Assembly: GCA_037447605.1 (NCBI GenBank)
Contig: CM074809.1
Coordinates: 3,951,488 to 4,015,487 of the forward strand
DNA from: Zygnema circumcarinatum
Taxonomy: Eukaryota > Streptophyta > Zygnematophyceae > Zygnematales > Zygnemataceae
DNA: 64,000 bases
Direction of reading: 5' to 3'
Shown here: positions 30,033-42,790 of the stretch, one piece after another
Numbering within the stretch: the stretch's first letter is position 1
Layout: every line of letters begins with the position of its first letter
The notes under the pieces: generated by a model
Database searches by the model: none
Seen by the model: only the letters and a program-made list of their open reading frames with translations
What the model was told of the DNA's origin: nothing
Position numbers and translations under genes: made by a program

Positions 30033-33000
30033 TCATGAATGTATGAATGTACGAAGGAGGGCCCACTCTGGTAGCCAGGCTTCGATGGCACTCACTTTTG
30101 GTGGGCTGAGTGGCAGTCTGGCTGTTGGCGATCTGAAGCAGAGCAGAGGATCGGGAAACTCAAAACCGAAGTAATACTCCTTTTTTGGAGTGAAGGGATG
30201 ACTTTCTGTGAACTCCTTTCTTGGGGAGATGATAGCGGTTTTTGTGAATGCCTGCAGAACACAGAAACAAAGTGGCTCATTTGAAGCTTCTAAGGAGTTT
30301 ACTGTTTATCCTGCTAATGACCTCGACAAAGAATTCGGGCAAGCTGCTCAATAGAATTAGCATAAGCTATCAATGTCATCCGATGGCAGAATAACTCATA
30401 TGTTTATCACTGATGACATTACACTGCTACCAAAAGAGACCATACCCTCACAAGGGACACACCTTGAGCCAAGGATGGTCCAATGCTTGGGCCGCTGTCA
30501 GTCGGATTACAGGGTCCACACACATCATGGCTTCCACAAGATCCTTTGCTGCAATTATACCAGCAAAGTAGTCCTCGAAGTGTTTTTCAGGGTCCTTATA
30601 ACACGAAAATAGATTAATGTGATGTACTTCCCTCTTGCTTTCAAGCAAGGATGACGGCGTGCCTGAGGCACTCTAGGAAATACGCAACATTCAATCAACA
30701 AGTAGCTGTCAACAATTTGGAGAGCTGCATTGCCCATCTCCTTGGACTTACCTTCCATCGATATCTGATCCCACGCTCCCCCGTGCAAAGCGTAGTGCCC
30801 AACTTTCATTTTCTCAATTTCATGTGGTCGTTCGAATGGAACGGTTCCACTGAGCATAGTGTAGAGGACTACGCCAACACCCCTGCCAAGCGTCACCAGA
30901 GGAAAATTTGCTGCATTTTAGCATAGTCAACCACCACCATGGCACCAAAAAGTATATTTTGTTTTGCAGCTACGGTTTCACACACAATTCCCATTGTGGG
31001 AGATTGTGAAGACTAAGCAACGTAAGAAATCCAAGTAAGGAGTCAAATCCACCTTGCAACCCCCCGGACCAGTCATGTGTTGGTCCATGTACCACATGTC
31101 CACTGCAGCTGTATAGGCGCGCCTCTCCCTTAGTTCCGCATGAAGAATTTCCGGGGCAACGTAGCCTGGAGAGCCGCATATTGTTGTAAGCATAGAAGAT
31201 TTGCTGTGGCATTTCGCGAGTCCAAAATCCGCAACTTTGACGCACAGGTCCGTATCATTTCCACTGAGTAGAATATTCTCAAGCTGCCAAGTCAGCTCGC
31301 CCCCAAACGTTTACTTTTGGCAAATCAACTTAGAGCCACGTCACCTAAAACAGGCACCATAGTATCACAATCTTTTTCACTGACATCTGAGGTCATTCCT
31401 CAATGCGACGTACAGGGTACATTGAGAAGCTAAACCATCCAGCCCTACGCTTACCTTGATATCTCTGCGAATGAGGAAGAAGGAGCGAGTTTCCCGTCCA
31501 TGGCCCGACAAAGAAAAGAGATACAAGCACACGCTGCATTAGCTGTTCCGCATTTTGTAAGCTTTTCCTTTTAGAAAACTGTGTAGGCCCAAACCACCGA
31601 ACCCATCCATGCAGTGACAACATTGAGCTGAAGCAGCAGAGGACGTCCTTAAAACCATAGACTCGCAAACTAATCACGGAAAATAAATGATGCCGACAAA
31701 ACTCACAGTGCCAGGAAGGCGACTATAAATTTTTAGGGAGGACCACACAGTAGGACCAAACGGGCCACAAGGGGACAAAAAAACCCTTACCTGTGCACAA
31801 TTCCATTGGAGTGCAAATAAGAAACTGCTTCAAGGATCTGCTTTGTATGCTCTCCCGCTTCCATTTCAGAAAATCGGACATTGGCGATAAGTTTGTCAAA
31901 GAGATCGCCTCCAGTTGCTCTGCCACACACGAAGTTCCAAGACTGAGCAGCTAGACATCGAACGACGAGAGAAATGCTTGGATGTGGAGCACTATCAGTT
32001 AAGTCTTGAATGGGTGCACGAGTTTTACGAATACAGCAGTGACGAGTTTCTCCTTCGCTATAATGTACAGCAGAATAAATGAATATGAACAGATTGTACA
32101 GATCCTATAAATTGTGCCCCTGGACTTTTTACCGTTTTCAGTGTTTTCAAGATTTTATGGCATTTCTCAGACAAAGTGGGCAATGGCCAACAAGCAGGGA
32201 AAAGCCTTACAATTCCATTACAATGAAGGCCGTCGTCGGTGTGAGAAAACACTCGATCATGGCGATGCAATTTGGGTGTTTCACCTGCATACCCACACGC
32301 ATCACTCCTTATTGAGACAACATTCAACGTGGACAGTGGAAGATTTACAAGATAATTTCAAGTCCACTTTGCCAACTCACCTTCTTCAAAACATCAATCT
32401 CCCGAAAAACGCGTCTGCACGAAGCAAGCAATTGCAATTAGTGATGTTCCCTTCAATATCCACATTTTCATTATGTTTGAAGTGTTGTGTGAAGTACAGT
32501 ACTCGAGCAGAATACAATCCTTTGAGAAACTCAAAAAGTATGCACCTTCAGCCTAATCAATGACCATAGACTGCAGCAACAGATCATCATCGCCAGGTTT
32601 TCTTCTACTCACGAAAGGTCCTCCTGCCGAAACCTTGACATGTCAATTATTTTCACTGCAAATTGCTCTCCAGTGGCCCTTTTTGTCGCCAGTTGTACTC
32701 TTGCGTACCCTACAGAAACAAGTGGTTGAAGTCAATCATAAAATTTTGATGAGCTGCACGGCGATAATGCATCTGTTGTCACATTCTCTTGCTATTTGAA
32801 TCAATTGCGCTTTGTGCATTTGGCCATAGGGCCTTGAAGGGTCGATTTTTGCCAATACAAAGTAATGCACCAAATGAATGCAGATTAATTCTCGAAGTGC
32901 CATGCAAGGGTATATCAAATAACGTAGGTTCTTTAAACAAGGATTGCCAAATTGAACAAGGGAATGCATTATAGTCGGTATCCAAGATGTACCCGATAAT

Positions 33001-33336
33001 TAGACTATTCACCACAGCTTTCTTTTCACCTTTTCCGATATCTGTTAGTATGGTCAATAAGTGGTGCACAACCACTCAGAGAGCAGTCCCATATCATATA
33101 CATTGTAATTCGTTCTAACGGAATTCACCTCCAGAGCCAATAAGTTTGCCGAGTTCATACACAACGCTGAATTCTCCATCAGTGGAATTTCTGTGCACTC
33201 TCGGAGTCACGCAGCTTGATAGCGGATTTGGCGTAAGGCTGCCGCCGTATCCATCAAGACTGTCAAAGATTGGCCGAGTGAGTTCGATCTTCAGGGGAGA
33301 AGGGTGCATTCTCTGCTTGTTCCTCGCCTGTTCCAT
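30033..33336 (-). CDS. CAMK-like serine/threonine protein kinase
   Basis: Ten exons on the minus strand: 33336-33129, 32709-32613, 32414-32381, 32284-32211, 31919-31791, 31464-31455, 31283-31093, 30882-30752, 30548-30463, 30251-30033. They give 392 residues with all phases consistent. The kinase domain is complete: glycine loop GSGGYARV (67-74), catalytic lysine K89 in AVKII, HRDIKLEN with D182 and N187, DFG at 203-205, APE at 227-229, then a [15 protein letters not shown] helix and HPWLK near the end. HRDIK marks a Ser/Thr kinase and the layout is typical of the CAMK group. There are no EF hands, so it is not a CDPK, and no FHA domain in the 60-residue leader, so it is not a typical CHK2. 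R181 through K184 are encoded by a 10-nt microexon. A good donor inside the last exon (near 30102) could allow another 3' end. Substrate and pathway are unknown. Confidence 0.88.
31455..31464 (-). other. 10-nt microexon of the kinase gene
   Basis: The minus strand reads TTCGCAG, then AGATATCAAG, then GTAAG. The ten bases complete R181 and add D182, I183 and K184 between exons ending in VH(R) and starting with LENIL, restoring HRDIKLEN. Confidence 0.9.
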
Positions 33337-33998
33337 GTTTTTCAGCGCTTGTATGCCTCTCGTCTGCTCGCAATGCAGGCCTTACATGGACTTGCAAACA
33401 TAGATGTTGCTGCCACCATCCCGATCTCAATGAAGATAAGAATCCTTTCAATAATACAAAAAGCTCTCTAAAGCAGAATGCCGCAGCTCGCTATGATACC
33501 GCAAAACATCTGAAAGCAAGTATGGAGACCAGCTGTTCCAGTTCCTCAAGGATAAAACCTCAAAATTATAAATATACTGTCCAGCGCGTTAATAGCTTCA
33601 AATAATAGCGTCCAATAACTTACCAAAAGCACGCAAATGCTCGAATCTTGAATTCCGACGGGTATCCGATAGCAGCATCTGCAGCGCAAGTTCTGCCAGG
33701 ATCCGTCCCCTCTCTTCCACCTCAGCGAAGGAGGCTCCTGAACGTTCTCCCAACTTACAAAGGCTGCAGACATGGCAGCGGCAGCCATGGCTCTCGCTGC
33801 CGCTTTGGGAAAGGAGGTTGCAGTCCCGGGATTAGGACTGCCTGAAGCGGCCTTTGGCCTTAGGCGCCAAACAAATCTGATACGTCCCGACATCCAGTCA
33901 ATATTATATCGATATATCCCGATATCTTACAACCTTGGCCAAATCCCGTCCGTCAACTGTAGGAATAACGGAATGGTCACGGAAGGAGAGCAAACTTT

Positions 33999-34326
33999 CA
34001 TTGAACTCGCGATGGCGAGGCCATCAAATGTACATGGATAAAGGCAAAATGTGGAACCACGAAGGACTGGTCACAAAGGACCGAAACACAATAAAACAAA
34101 GCTAGGAGCGGAAAACTACGCCTAGGCACGGAAGTGCTCGCATAAAATCGTGACATAGAATTTGTCCACTCACAACAGGACACGTATCGGACTGTTTGGA
34201 ACTTTCGAGTGGACTTAGGGGCATGGTCATATTTTCCATGTTTCAACAACAAGAAATTCCTCGTGGTTCCCCATGCTGGTTTTGTCCATGTACATTTGAT
34301 GGCCTCGCCATCGTGAGGTCAATGCC
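33999..34326. repeat. Family B MITE, complete copy with inverted ends
   Basis: The left end 33999-34063 (CGCGATGGCGAGGCCATCAA, ATGTACATGG) and right end 34258-34326 (CCATGTACATTTGATGGCCT, CGCCATCGTGAGG) are inverted copies of each other. The core has GGACTGGTCACAAAGGACCG and CTAGGAGCGGAAAACTACGC. About 330 bp, with no transposase. Confidence 0.88.
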
Positions 34327-34778
34327 ACTTTCCTGAGAAAAGAAAAGAAGTGGCATTGGTCTCACTTCCCTCCTTTTGTCAGAAGTCGTTTAATCTTTCT
34401 TCTTTGGACTTGCACAAAATCGAGGGCTCCAGAGTGCCGGCTTAAAAAAAGTGCAACATCAAACGGTCATGAAAGGCGATGTATTCGAGGAAAGATCCAA
34501 CGGCCCAAATTTCGTCAAACCACGCGTGCAAAATCCAACGGTCCTGAAGTGCCCCTTTTTGCCTGCTAGCATCGAACGGCTCTCGCGCGCTGCCCCTCCA
34601 TCCAACGGCAGGCGGCCCCACCCCAATATCTGAGGCCGTTCCGTGTGCATAGTGATGCGTACTGTGATTTAGGGCATCTCGCTGCGCAGTTGAAGTCCTA
34701 AACACTTGAATTCAGTTCCCAGTTATCAGTTCAGTCCTCATGGAATCGGAACCCACCACCGTGCATGCAAAGCCCCCT

Positions 34779-34787
34779 AAACCCTAA
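34779..34787 (+). promoter_or_regulatory. Telo-box motif before NAGLU start
   Basis: The motif AAACCCTAA lies 18 bases upstream of the NAGLU ATG. Telo-boxes are known near start sites of plant housekeeping and translation genes. Function at this site is inferred. Confidence 0.45.
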
Positions 34788-34804
34788 AAAACTTGCATGC
34801 ATCC

Positions 34805-36586
34805 ATGGCAGCTCTAAGCAAGAAGATGTCCATAGCATTTGGAAGAGATTTCCAGAGACGTGTGGTTGTTGCAGCTCTCCTCAGCTTCCTTCTTTCTGCC
34901 AGCCATGGCGGTTGCGTTGTTGAGGAGCTCTCCGCGAGAGGGAGCGCTGGCTCCTTCTTGAAGAGCATGAAAGCAATGCATACGATATTGGCAAAGGAAA
35001 GCATGCAGGCACACATTCAGGAAGAAGCAGCCAAGGGAGTTCTGCACCGTCTCATTCCCGAGCATGATGGAAGCTTTGAATTCAGCATCATTTCCAAGGT
35101 GAGGTTCATAGGGGCGGCCTTGGAAAGGGCCTCGCAGGAGGTAAGGGGATGGTGATAGAAGAGAGGGAGAGGGAGGAACAGACGGAGGGGGAAGGCGAGG
35201 GAGAGGGAATTCAAACAAACGTGTAGGGGAAAATCGAACGGCCTTATAATCATTTAGTGCATGTTCTCTCACCAATTCAGGAGGACTGCGACAATGTGGC
35301 CTGTTTCATCATTGACAACATTGCAAACAAGGAAGAAGCAAATCCTTCAATCACTCCCCAAGTTCTTCAACCGGCAATAAAGTAAGGCTCGCCCGCACAA
35401 TCTATGTCCTTTTTCTTCCCACGTGCGTAATTGAAGGGTCATTTCCGTCGTTTCAGCGCAAAAGTTCTGCATTCTTTATCCCTATCGTTTGGTTTCAAGG
35501 AGCCTAATACCCCTTATTATCATAATAATGTGAAAATTCCAAAATATTTACATTCCATTTCTGCAGGATTCGAGGAACTTCTGGCGTTGAGCTCTGTGCT
35601 GGCCTTCACTGGTGAGCCGCCAAAACCCTAAAAAACTCTATGATCCCTATAAAACTTATTTGCCCCCTAACAGTGAAGAAAGCCAAAAAGCCAAAAGGTA
35701 AAACTGACTTTCTAAAGAACTCACTTACCTTTTACTGCATCACCTTGCATGCTTTTTGCAGCTCATTTTGATGTACTCACATAGCATAGTACAGGTATCT
35801 GAAAAAAATTTGCGGGGGCCATATTTCGTGGGATAAGACGGGTGGAAATAATTTCAAACTGGTACCGCGCCCGGGCCACCTTCCCCCTCTACCGAATGGA
35901 GGCATCAAAATTATGAGAGCAGTTCCATGGAGCTACTATCAGAATGTGGTCACCTATAGCTGTAAGCTGCCTTTTCTACTCCCTTTCTCCTTCCCTATTC
36001 AAAACTCTTAACATTGGAATGTTGAAAACGCTAAAAATCTGAGGACGCAGGTTTTGAGAGTGAGCAATTTGCCAAGCATTTTGTTAAAGATTTGTTAAGC
36101 GTTCGTTGAAGGATAGAGAGAGAAGAGTGGGAGAAAGAGAGGTAATGGCGGAGGCGAGGATGAGGGGAAGTCGAGCAGCGGGAGCGAGAAACAGTGGGAG
36201 AGAGAGAGTCAGAGGGGGGGAGAGGAAGTGTGTAGAGACAGAGCAGTCTCTCCTAATAGCTTTAAAAATGGCTTTGAATCTTTCGCCATTCTCTGAACAT
36301 GCTATTTTTGAGATCTCCCTATCCTTGAAGGCGGTGCTTAGTCGTTCATCATAGAGAGGGAGTGCAGATTCTTTCGCATGGTGGAGTTGGGAGAGGTGGG
36401 AGAGAGAGATCGATTGGATGGCGCTGCAGGGCATCAATCTGCCGCTTGCTTTCACCGGGCAGGAAACAATTTGGCAAAAAGTTTTTCAGGTGTGCACATC
36501 AATTCAAATTCCTAAAGTTCGGAATTTATTGATTAGTTTCGAGAATGCGAATGCATTCAGCACAGCATTTAGTAAGCAGAAGGACA

Positions 36587-36629
<43 letters not shown>

Positions 36630-37140
36630 GAGAGAGAGAGAGAGAGACATCCATCATTACACTCTTTTTGAAGTGTTGTTGAACGTAGTTATTGTTTCTG
36701 AAGTGGAAAAGGGTGGGAGAGGGGGCGGGAGAGTGAGAGCAGAAGCCTGACTATAATTTGACTAAGGAAGATTTGGACGCACATTTTGGAGGCCCTGCGT
36801 TCCTTGCATGGGCACGTATGGGAAATCTTCACGGGTAACATTAACATGAAATTTCTAAACCTCTTTTTATGTTTTATGTTTTGGGTTTGTTGTTGAGACT
36901 TCAGAGCTTTACGGTTTTGGTATTTTGGTGATGTTGGTTTCTCACTTTCTTCATTTCTTTCTGCCTTTCTCCTTCTGTTTATGAAGTTGGGGAGGGCCTC
37001 TCCCTCAAGCTTGGCTTGACCAACAACTTGAAATGCAGAAACGCATCTTGGCTCGAATGAGATCGCTGGGAATGACTCCCGGTGAGTTTCTTATTCAAGC
37101 ATGAGACGTTGTAAGGGAGAAAAAAAAGAGAGATAGAGGA

Positions 37141-37179
<39 letters not shown>

Positions 37180-40100
37180 GAGAGAGACAGAGACAGAGAG
37201 AGAGAGAGAGAAAAGAAGAGAAAGAAAAAAAGAAAGGGGAAAGAGAGAGGTGCACGATTTGCAGTTGGGGAAAACCATCTTATGGCTTCTGTGTTAATGA
37301 TTTTTCCATTGGCACAGTTCTGCCTGCATTTGCCGGCCATGTTCCGGATGCTCTTATTGCCAAGTTTCCGTCAGCGAACATCACAAAAACGGAGAACTGG
37401 TACCATAGATTTGCCTCTCCTTCCCTCTCTCTCTCGTCTCTCTCTCGCTCTCTCCCTCCGCTCCCTCCCTCTCTCTTCCTTTCTCCGCTTTCTCTCTCCC
37501 TCTTTCTCTTTCTCTCTCGCTCACACTCCCTCCCTCTCCCTTCCTCCCCCCCTCCCTCTCTCCCTCCCTCCCTCCCTCTCTCTCTCTCGCCCCCTCTCTA
37601 ACTCCCTTCCCTCTCTCCCTCATTATTCTTCTCTCATTTTTTCTCCTTCATATGTTTGCATTGGGTCGGTACCGATTTCCTTCTGAAGAAACGAGTTTTT
37701 TTGGATTTTGAACCTTCAGTTTTACTGGAACCAGTTTCCGTTATCTTTGTTTCACACGTGTGAAGGAATACGGTGAACGGAGATCAACGGTGGTGCTGTA
37801 CGGCGCTCCTTGATCCAACGGATCCGTTATTCCGTAAAATTGGGGAATCTTTTCTGCTCGAACAAATCAAAGGTACTTAGAGGTAAAGGGTATTTTAAGA
37901 ACCCTAGAAACCTAAACATTCAAAGAAACGAACAATAAGCTTCGCAAACCCGAAAAATCTTTGAAGTTGTCCAAACCCTAACGCGTTCGAATTCCTAAAA
38001 ACTTGAAAACTATTTTCCTCTATCCTGAAGCTTTTTTTCTTTATGTGAGGGGCAGCTTGGCTTGGATTGCTTTCACATGCAAGATAATACCCTTGTTATT
38101 TGTTTTTGGGTCCGTTGCAGAATACGGAACAAATCACATATACAACTGGTGAGCTGACTTCTCTTCGCACTTGTCAAATGGGCCGAATTCACTTGAAACT
38201 TACGAGATTTTCATCCCTTTTTTCATCTCTTAATGTGAAGAAAAGAGTAATTATTCTTCCAGAAATGCTCTCAAATCAGTCAAAAAGACAGACAAACTCA
38301 AGTCATTGAAGCCTTTGAAAAAACCGTTTCGGACCTCAGAAAAAAAAAAAAAAAAATCCAACAACAGCTTACGAACCCTAAATTGAATATTCTGTTCTCA
38401 TTTGGAAAAAGGCCCTTTTTTTTTTTGTCGTCTCCAGCGACTCCTTCAACGAAAATCTCCCTCCCACAAGCGAGCCCTCCTTCATTTCTGAGCTCGGAGG
38501 GGCAGTTTTTAGGGCCATGCTGGCAGCTGACAGGGATGCCATCTGGCTCATGCAGGTAGGACATGCTCTTTCCTTTACCTTCTTTTTTGGAGAGAGAGAG
38601 AGTGAGAGTGGGAGAGAGGGAGAGGGAGAGAGAGCGAGATGGAGAGAGAGGGAGCGAGGGAGAGAGAGGGAAAGAGGGAGAGAAGGGGAGGGGGAACGAC
38701 GGAGAGAGAGAGGGAAAGACGGAGGGAGAGGGAAGGAGAGAGGGAAAGAGAGAGGGGGGGGCGAAGAGAGGAGCGAGAAAGGGGGGGGGAAGGCTTTGTG
38801 GGAATGTAGAGGAAAAGTGGTCACAGTAAGAATTTTAACCGTAGTAAGGGTATTACTTCTGCAGGGATGGCTTTTCCAATCGGAGGCTTTCTTTTGGAAG
38901 GAGCCTCAAATGAAGGTGGGCTCTATTTTAGAGATGAGCATTAAGCAGGAATAAGAGTTTTTTTCTTCTCCTTACATATGAGACTGCTGATAGGGGGGGA
39001 ATATTAAGGAACTTCTGAAGACTGCAAAGGTGGCAGATGGGCGTATGTGTACACGTGTATGCTGTATTCCGTTCCGTTTTACCGTTCGTCGCACATGACC
39101 ATGGATTTACATGCAGGCCCTCCTTCACTCCGTTCCGTTGGGCCGCATGTTAGTATTGGATCTCTTTGCGGAAGTGAAGCCTGTTTGGAATCGTACCAAT
39201 CATTTCTATGGAGTTCCGTACATTTGGTGGGTGACATTTCTCTCTCCCTCTTTCTCTCTGTCTCTCTCTCTCATCCCTCTCCTACCCTCCCTCTCCCTCT
39301 TCTCCCTCCTCTCCCTCCCACATCCCTCTCCTGCTCTCCCTCTCCCTCTCCCATCCCTCTCATCTGCCCCGTCCCCTCTCTCTGCGGGCCTGCAGGTGCA
39401 TGTTGCACAACTTTGGAGGAAACCATGAAATGTACGGTACTTTGGAAAGCATCGCTTCTGGTCCTGTGGCTGCTCGGACTAGTACCGATTCTACCATGGT
39501 GAGTTTTGAAAGGTTTTAGGATTTGTACGACTGCTAAGGATTCACAATTTTCGACTTATTTCTGAAACGTAAAGCCCTAACTTCCTTAATTTTTTTGAAG
39601 TTCGAAGAAAGTTATACAGCTTAGAGTTAGTTAGTACTTCTTCTTCCTTCATGTTATGGCATCTACCGTCGGCCTTGAAACTGTGAATGTCAGGATTCTG
39701 TTGCATGTGTGCATTCAGTTCCAGTTTCAGTTTCAGTTCCGTGTTCAGGTTCGATTCTAAGTTCTGTGTACTGTATTCCAAGTTTTGTTTCTTGTGTATC
39801 CATGCTGCTGACGTGGCAGGTTGGCATAGGGATGGCAATGGAGGGCATTGAGCACAACCCCATCGTCTATGACCTCATGCCGGAGATGGCGTTCCATGCG
39901 GAGCCGTTATCCGTTCAGGTACAAAATTATTTCTTCTACTGCTTTTTGACTGTTCTATACATAGAGAAGCTTAGATCTTGTAGAGTCAGATCCAAAAATT
40001 CGACCAATATTTATTTATTCATTTATTCATTTATGTATTTTTTTAGGTTCAGCAGCTTGAAATCCAGCTATTGGGTTGAAAATCCTTCACAAGTGCGAGC

Positions 40101-40428
40101 CCGAATTCTGGAGTGTCTGTTGTTTACTATCCTGCATACATTCTGTACTGTGCACTTATTGGACACGTGGCATTTTGTGATTGGATGCAAAACATTGCAG
40201 GAATGGGTTGATGACTATGTGAAACGCCGTTACGGCGGCGAAAACTACGCAGCTAAAGAAGCATGGAAAATCCTTGTTGCCACTTTATACAACTGTACGG
40301 ATGGTATTGCAGTGAGTAACAGACATCTTCTTTCTTAAAAAATTGATAGCTTCAAACCTAACCCTAATTCCAACTCTGATCAGAAGCTTCACCTTATCTC
40401 TACACAACGAAATTCTAAGGCCTGTGGT

Positions 40429-40459
<31 letters not shown>

Positions 40460-42310
40460 CCCCTCTCTCCCCTTCTCCCACTCTCTCTCCCTCTCAGAGA
40501 TAAGTTTTGAAACAATATTAACAGATATAATGTCTTTATGAGAGTTCGTTTTTTATGGAACCATCTGCTTCAGGATCACAACGGTGATGTTATCGTTGAT
40601 CCGAAGGATGTGCCCATACCGACATCACTGTATTGGCACAACAGAAAAACTCATCGGAGGGCCTTGCATGGAACCCGTACGGATTACGAAACCAGAAAAT
40701 CTGGATGGGAAAATGAAGAGAAGGGGACCGCATATGAAAGATTATTGGAGGGAGAAGGGCCAATGGTTGGTCGAGCAGTTCACCAATGGTACGACGAGGA
40801 GAAGGTGTTCCATGCAGCGGAGCTCCTTCTGTCCGCTTCAACGGACTACGGTGACATGGAAACCTACAGGCAAGTCAGCATGTGGGAAGAAAGGGCTGTG
40901 AGATTTTCTGAAAGCTAAAAGCTCCAAAAGTCACAAGGGATACACCACCCCTCCCTGTCCTCTCTACTTCTCTCTCGCCTCCTCTCTCTTCTCTCTCTCT
41001 CTCTCCCTCTCTCACCTCGTCCCTCTTCTCTCTTCTCTCTCTCCCTCACTCTGCCCGCCACTTCTCTCCTCTCTCCTCCTCTCCTTTCCATATGCCACGA
41101 TTAACATAGAACAGGTGGAATCCCATAACCCTTAATTCCCCAAACTGTCCAATTCCCTTCAAGCAGGACACCCGCCCTCTGACTGACCGGCCATTCACGT
41201 ACCTTGCGTGCGTCTGTTTGACTGAAAACTGTTTCTATGTGCTCCGTTTCTGTGAGGGAGCAGATACGATCTTGTAGACGTCACTCGCCAGGTCATTTCC
41301 AAGGCGACAAACAGACTGTACGGCGAAATGATTGATGCATTTTTAAAGGGCGATTCGGAGGATGTGGCGAAATTAGGTCAAAGCATAGTGGGAGCCATGG
41401 CTGACTTAGACAGGCTTTTGGCTACCCATGAAGGCTTCCTCCTCGGGCCATGGCTGGAAGGGGCCAAGTCCTTTGCAAAGACTGAGGAAGAAGCAGCCCT
41501 TGTACGTGAAAACCCTTAAAACTTGAAAACTGTGAAAAGCTTGGACTTCATGCTTGAGCAAAGTTGATGCATTTGTTCTGCTATGGAGGCTCGGCAGTTG
41601 CATTTTAAGGTAAGGTATGGTCAAAGTTTTTGCGGCTATATGTGTTGTGTGTGAGGTCGTTGCATCTTACAGTGCCACTTTTTCTCTCTTACTATGTTGC
41701 AGTATGAGTGGAATGCTCGCACTCAGATCACTATGTGGTATGACACAACTCCCACGCAGCCGAGCTCACTTCATGACTACGGTAAGCCCCTCATTTGAAC
41801 CTGCAATCTGCTGCATGTATGGAGTTTTAGGGTTTTGGAGGGTTTTCAAGGTTCTTTTGAACACGACATTCTTCAAGGTTTTCAGTGATTCGGCACTGAA
41901 ATCAAGAGGAAGTCTCTCCCTTGAATCCTTCAGGCAGCTTCATTTTAGGGTGTTTTTTTTAGGGTTTTTTTTTAGGGTTCGTGACCGGAAGGAGGTGTGA
42001 GCCTGCAGCTAATAAGATGTGGAGCGGCCTCCTCAAAAATTATTACCTTCCGCGCATGGCCCTCTTTGTGTCCCTCCTCCGTAACGCTGCCCGCGCAAAG
42101 AAACCGTTCCCTGTTACGGAATGGCAACGGAACTGGGTCGCGTTCAGCCGCCGTTGGCAGGCAGGGCGTGAGCTTCATAGTACGGCGGCAGAAGGCGATT
42201 CCATGCGCCTTGTGACCGTTCTACTGAAAAAGTATTTACCGTTAGCAGGGAACGGCAGCAGTGGCCTGGCCAAGAGTCCCAACATGGGACTCCAAGTTTC
42301 ATGGTCATAG
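34805..42310 (+). CDS. NAGLU: Alpha-N-acetylglucosaminidase (GH89)
   Basis: Twenty exons (34805-35098, 35281-35381, 35567-35611, 35795-35961, 36368-36489, 36743-36834, 36987-37081, 37318-37399, 37766-37872, 38121-38148, 38438-38555, 38865-38915, 39117-39226, 39396-39498, 39820-39918, 40201-40311, 40574-40869, 41264-41501, 41703-41781, 42009-42310) give 879 residues. A hydrophobic N-terminus at about 14-36 looks like a signal peptide, so a vacuolar or secreted enzyme is expected. GH89 landmarks: [54 protein letters not shown] (E383), QGWLF-like, LHNFGG, EGIEHNP (E513) and ANKMWSGL. E383 and E513 fit the two catalytic glutamates of the family. Human NAGLU removes terminal GlcNAc from heparan sulfate; Arabidopsis CYL1 is the plant relative (about 806 residues). 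The intron after 40869 uses a GC donor. Acceptors before 36987 and 37766 end in AAG. A tail of about 20 residues follows the last conserved helix. Confidence 0.95.
36593..36650 (+). repeat. (GA)n microsatellite in NAGLU intron
   Basis: Near-pure GA run in the intron after exon 36368-36489. Other GA tracts lie at 37120-37215 and 38590-38790. Confidence 0.9.
37425..37625 (+). repeat. CT-rich tract in NAGLU intron
   Basis: Polypyrimidine tract of CTCCCTCT units in the intron between exons ending 37399 and starting 37766. Similar tracts lie at 39238-39385 and 40430-40500. Confidence 0.9.
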
Positions 42311-42383
42311 TTCCATGTTTCATGGCTTCACAAGTTTTCCTAGTGGTTCCATATAATCCCGAGAACCATGTACGAACCAGGTG

Positions 42384-42467
42384 AAAGTCCTTTGCGACCA
42401 TTTCCTCGTGGTTCCCTATGCTGCTTTGTCCATGTACATTTGATGGCCTCGCCATCGTAAGATCAAG
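42384..42467 (+). repeat. Family B terminal fragment, copy 9
   Basis: CCTCGTGGTTCCCTATGCTG through CATTTGATGGCCTCGCCATC, 74 bases past the NAGLU stop. The spacer to the DCD gene (42311-43110) also has a poly(A) run at about 42749-42768. Confidence 0.8.
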
Positions 42468-42790
42468 CCCTTTTCCCCATCTGTATGAACTAAATTACAT
42501 GATCAGTCCTTTTAGAGATTTCATAACATAGGGTTTTTCAGACCCGTATAAATTGAGGAAAAACGGTTAGAATAGTGTGAAGAATTGAGGCGTGAGACAT
42601 TATTGTACATTGCCCTACTCATGGATGACAAAAAAAATTGTTAATAAAACTAAAAGCCCCCTAGAACATTGTACTCTCATGTTGGTGCATGTTTTCACGC
42701 CTAACAAGTTCTCGCGTATGAACAAGTTGTCGTATCCGTCATCCCTTCAAAAAAAAAAAAAAAAAAAACCCCCCGGGAAATCTAACGTCC

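Larger units (their letters stand above)
33337..34804. other. Spacer between divergent kinase and NAGLU genes
   Basis: Likely carries both promoters, with a complete family B MITE between them. An Ala-rich 89-residue open frame at 33772-34041 runs into the MITE and is not called. Confidence 0.5.

Noticed and set aside
30033-33336. Assignment of the kinase as CDPK or CHK2.
   Set aside because: No EF hands after the kinase domain and no FHA domain before it.
33772-34041. Ala-rich open frame resembling a targeting peptide.
   Set aside because: It runs into the family B element and has no following exon.
39709-40338. Open frame of 209 residues.
   Set aside because: It is NAGLU exons 39820-39918 and 40201-40311 read through an intron.
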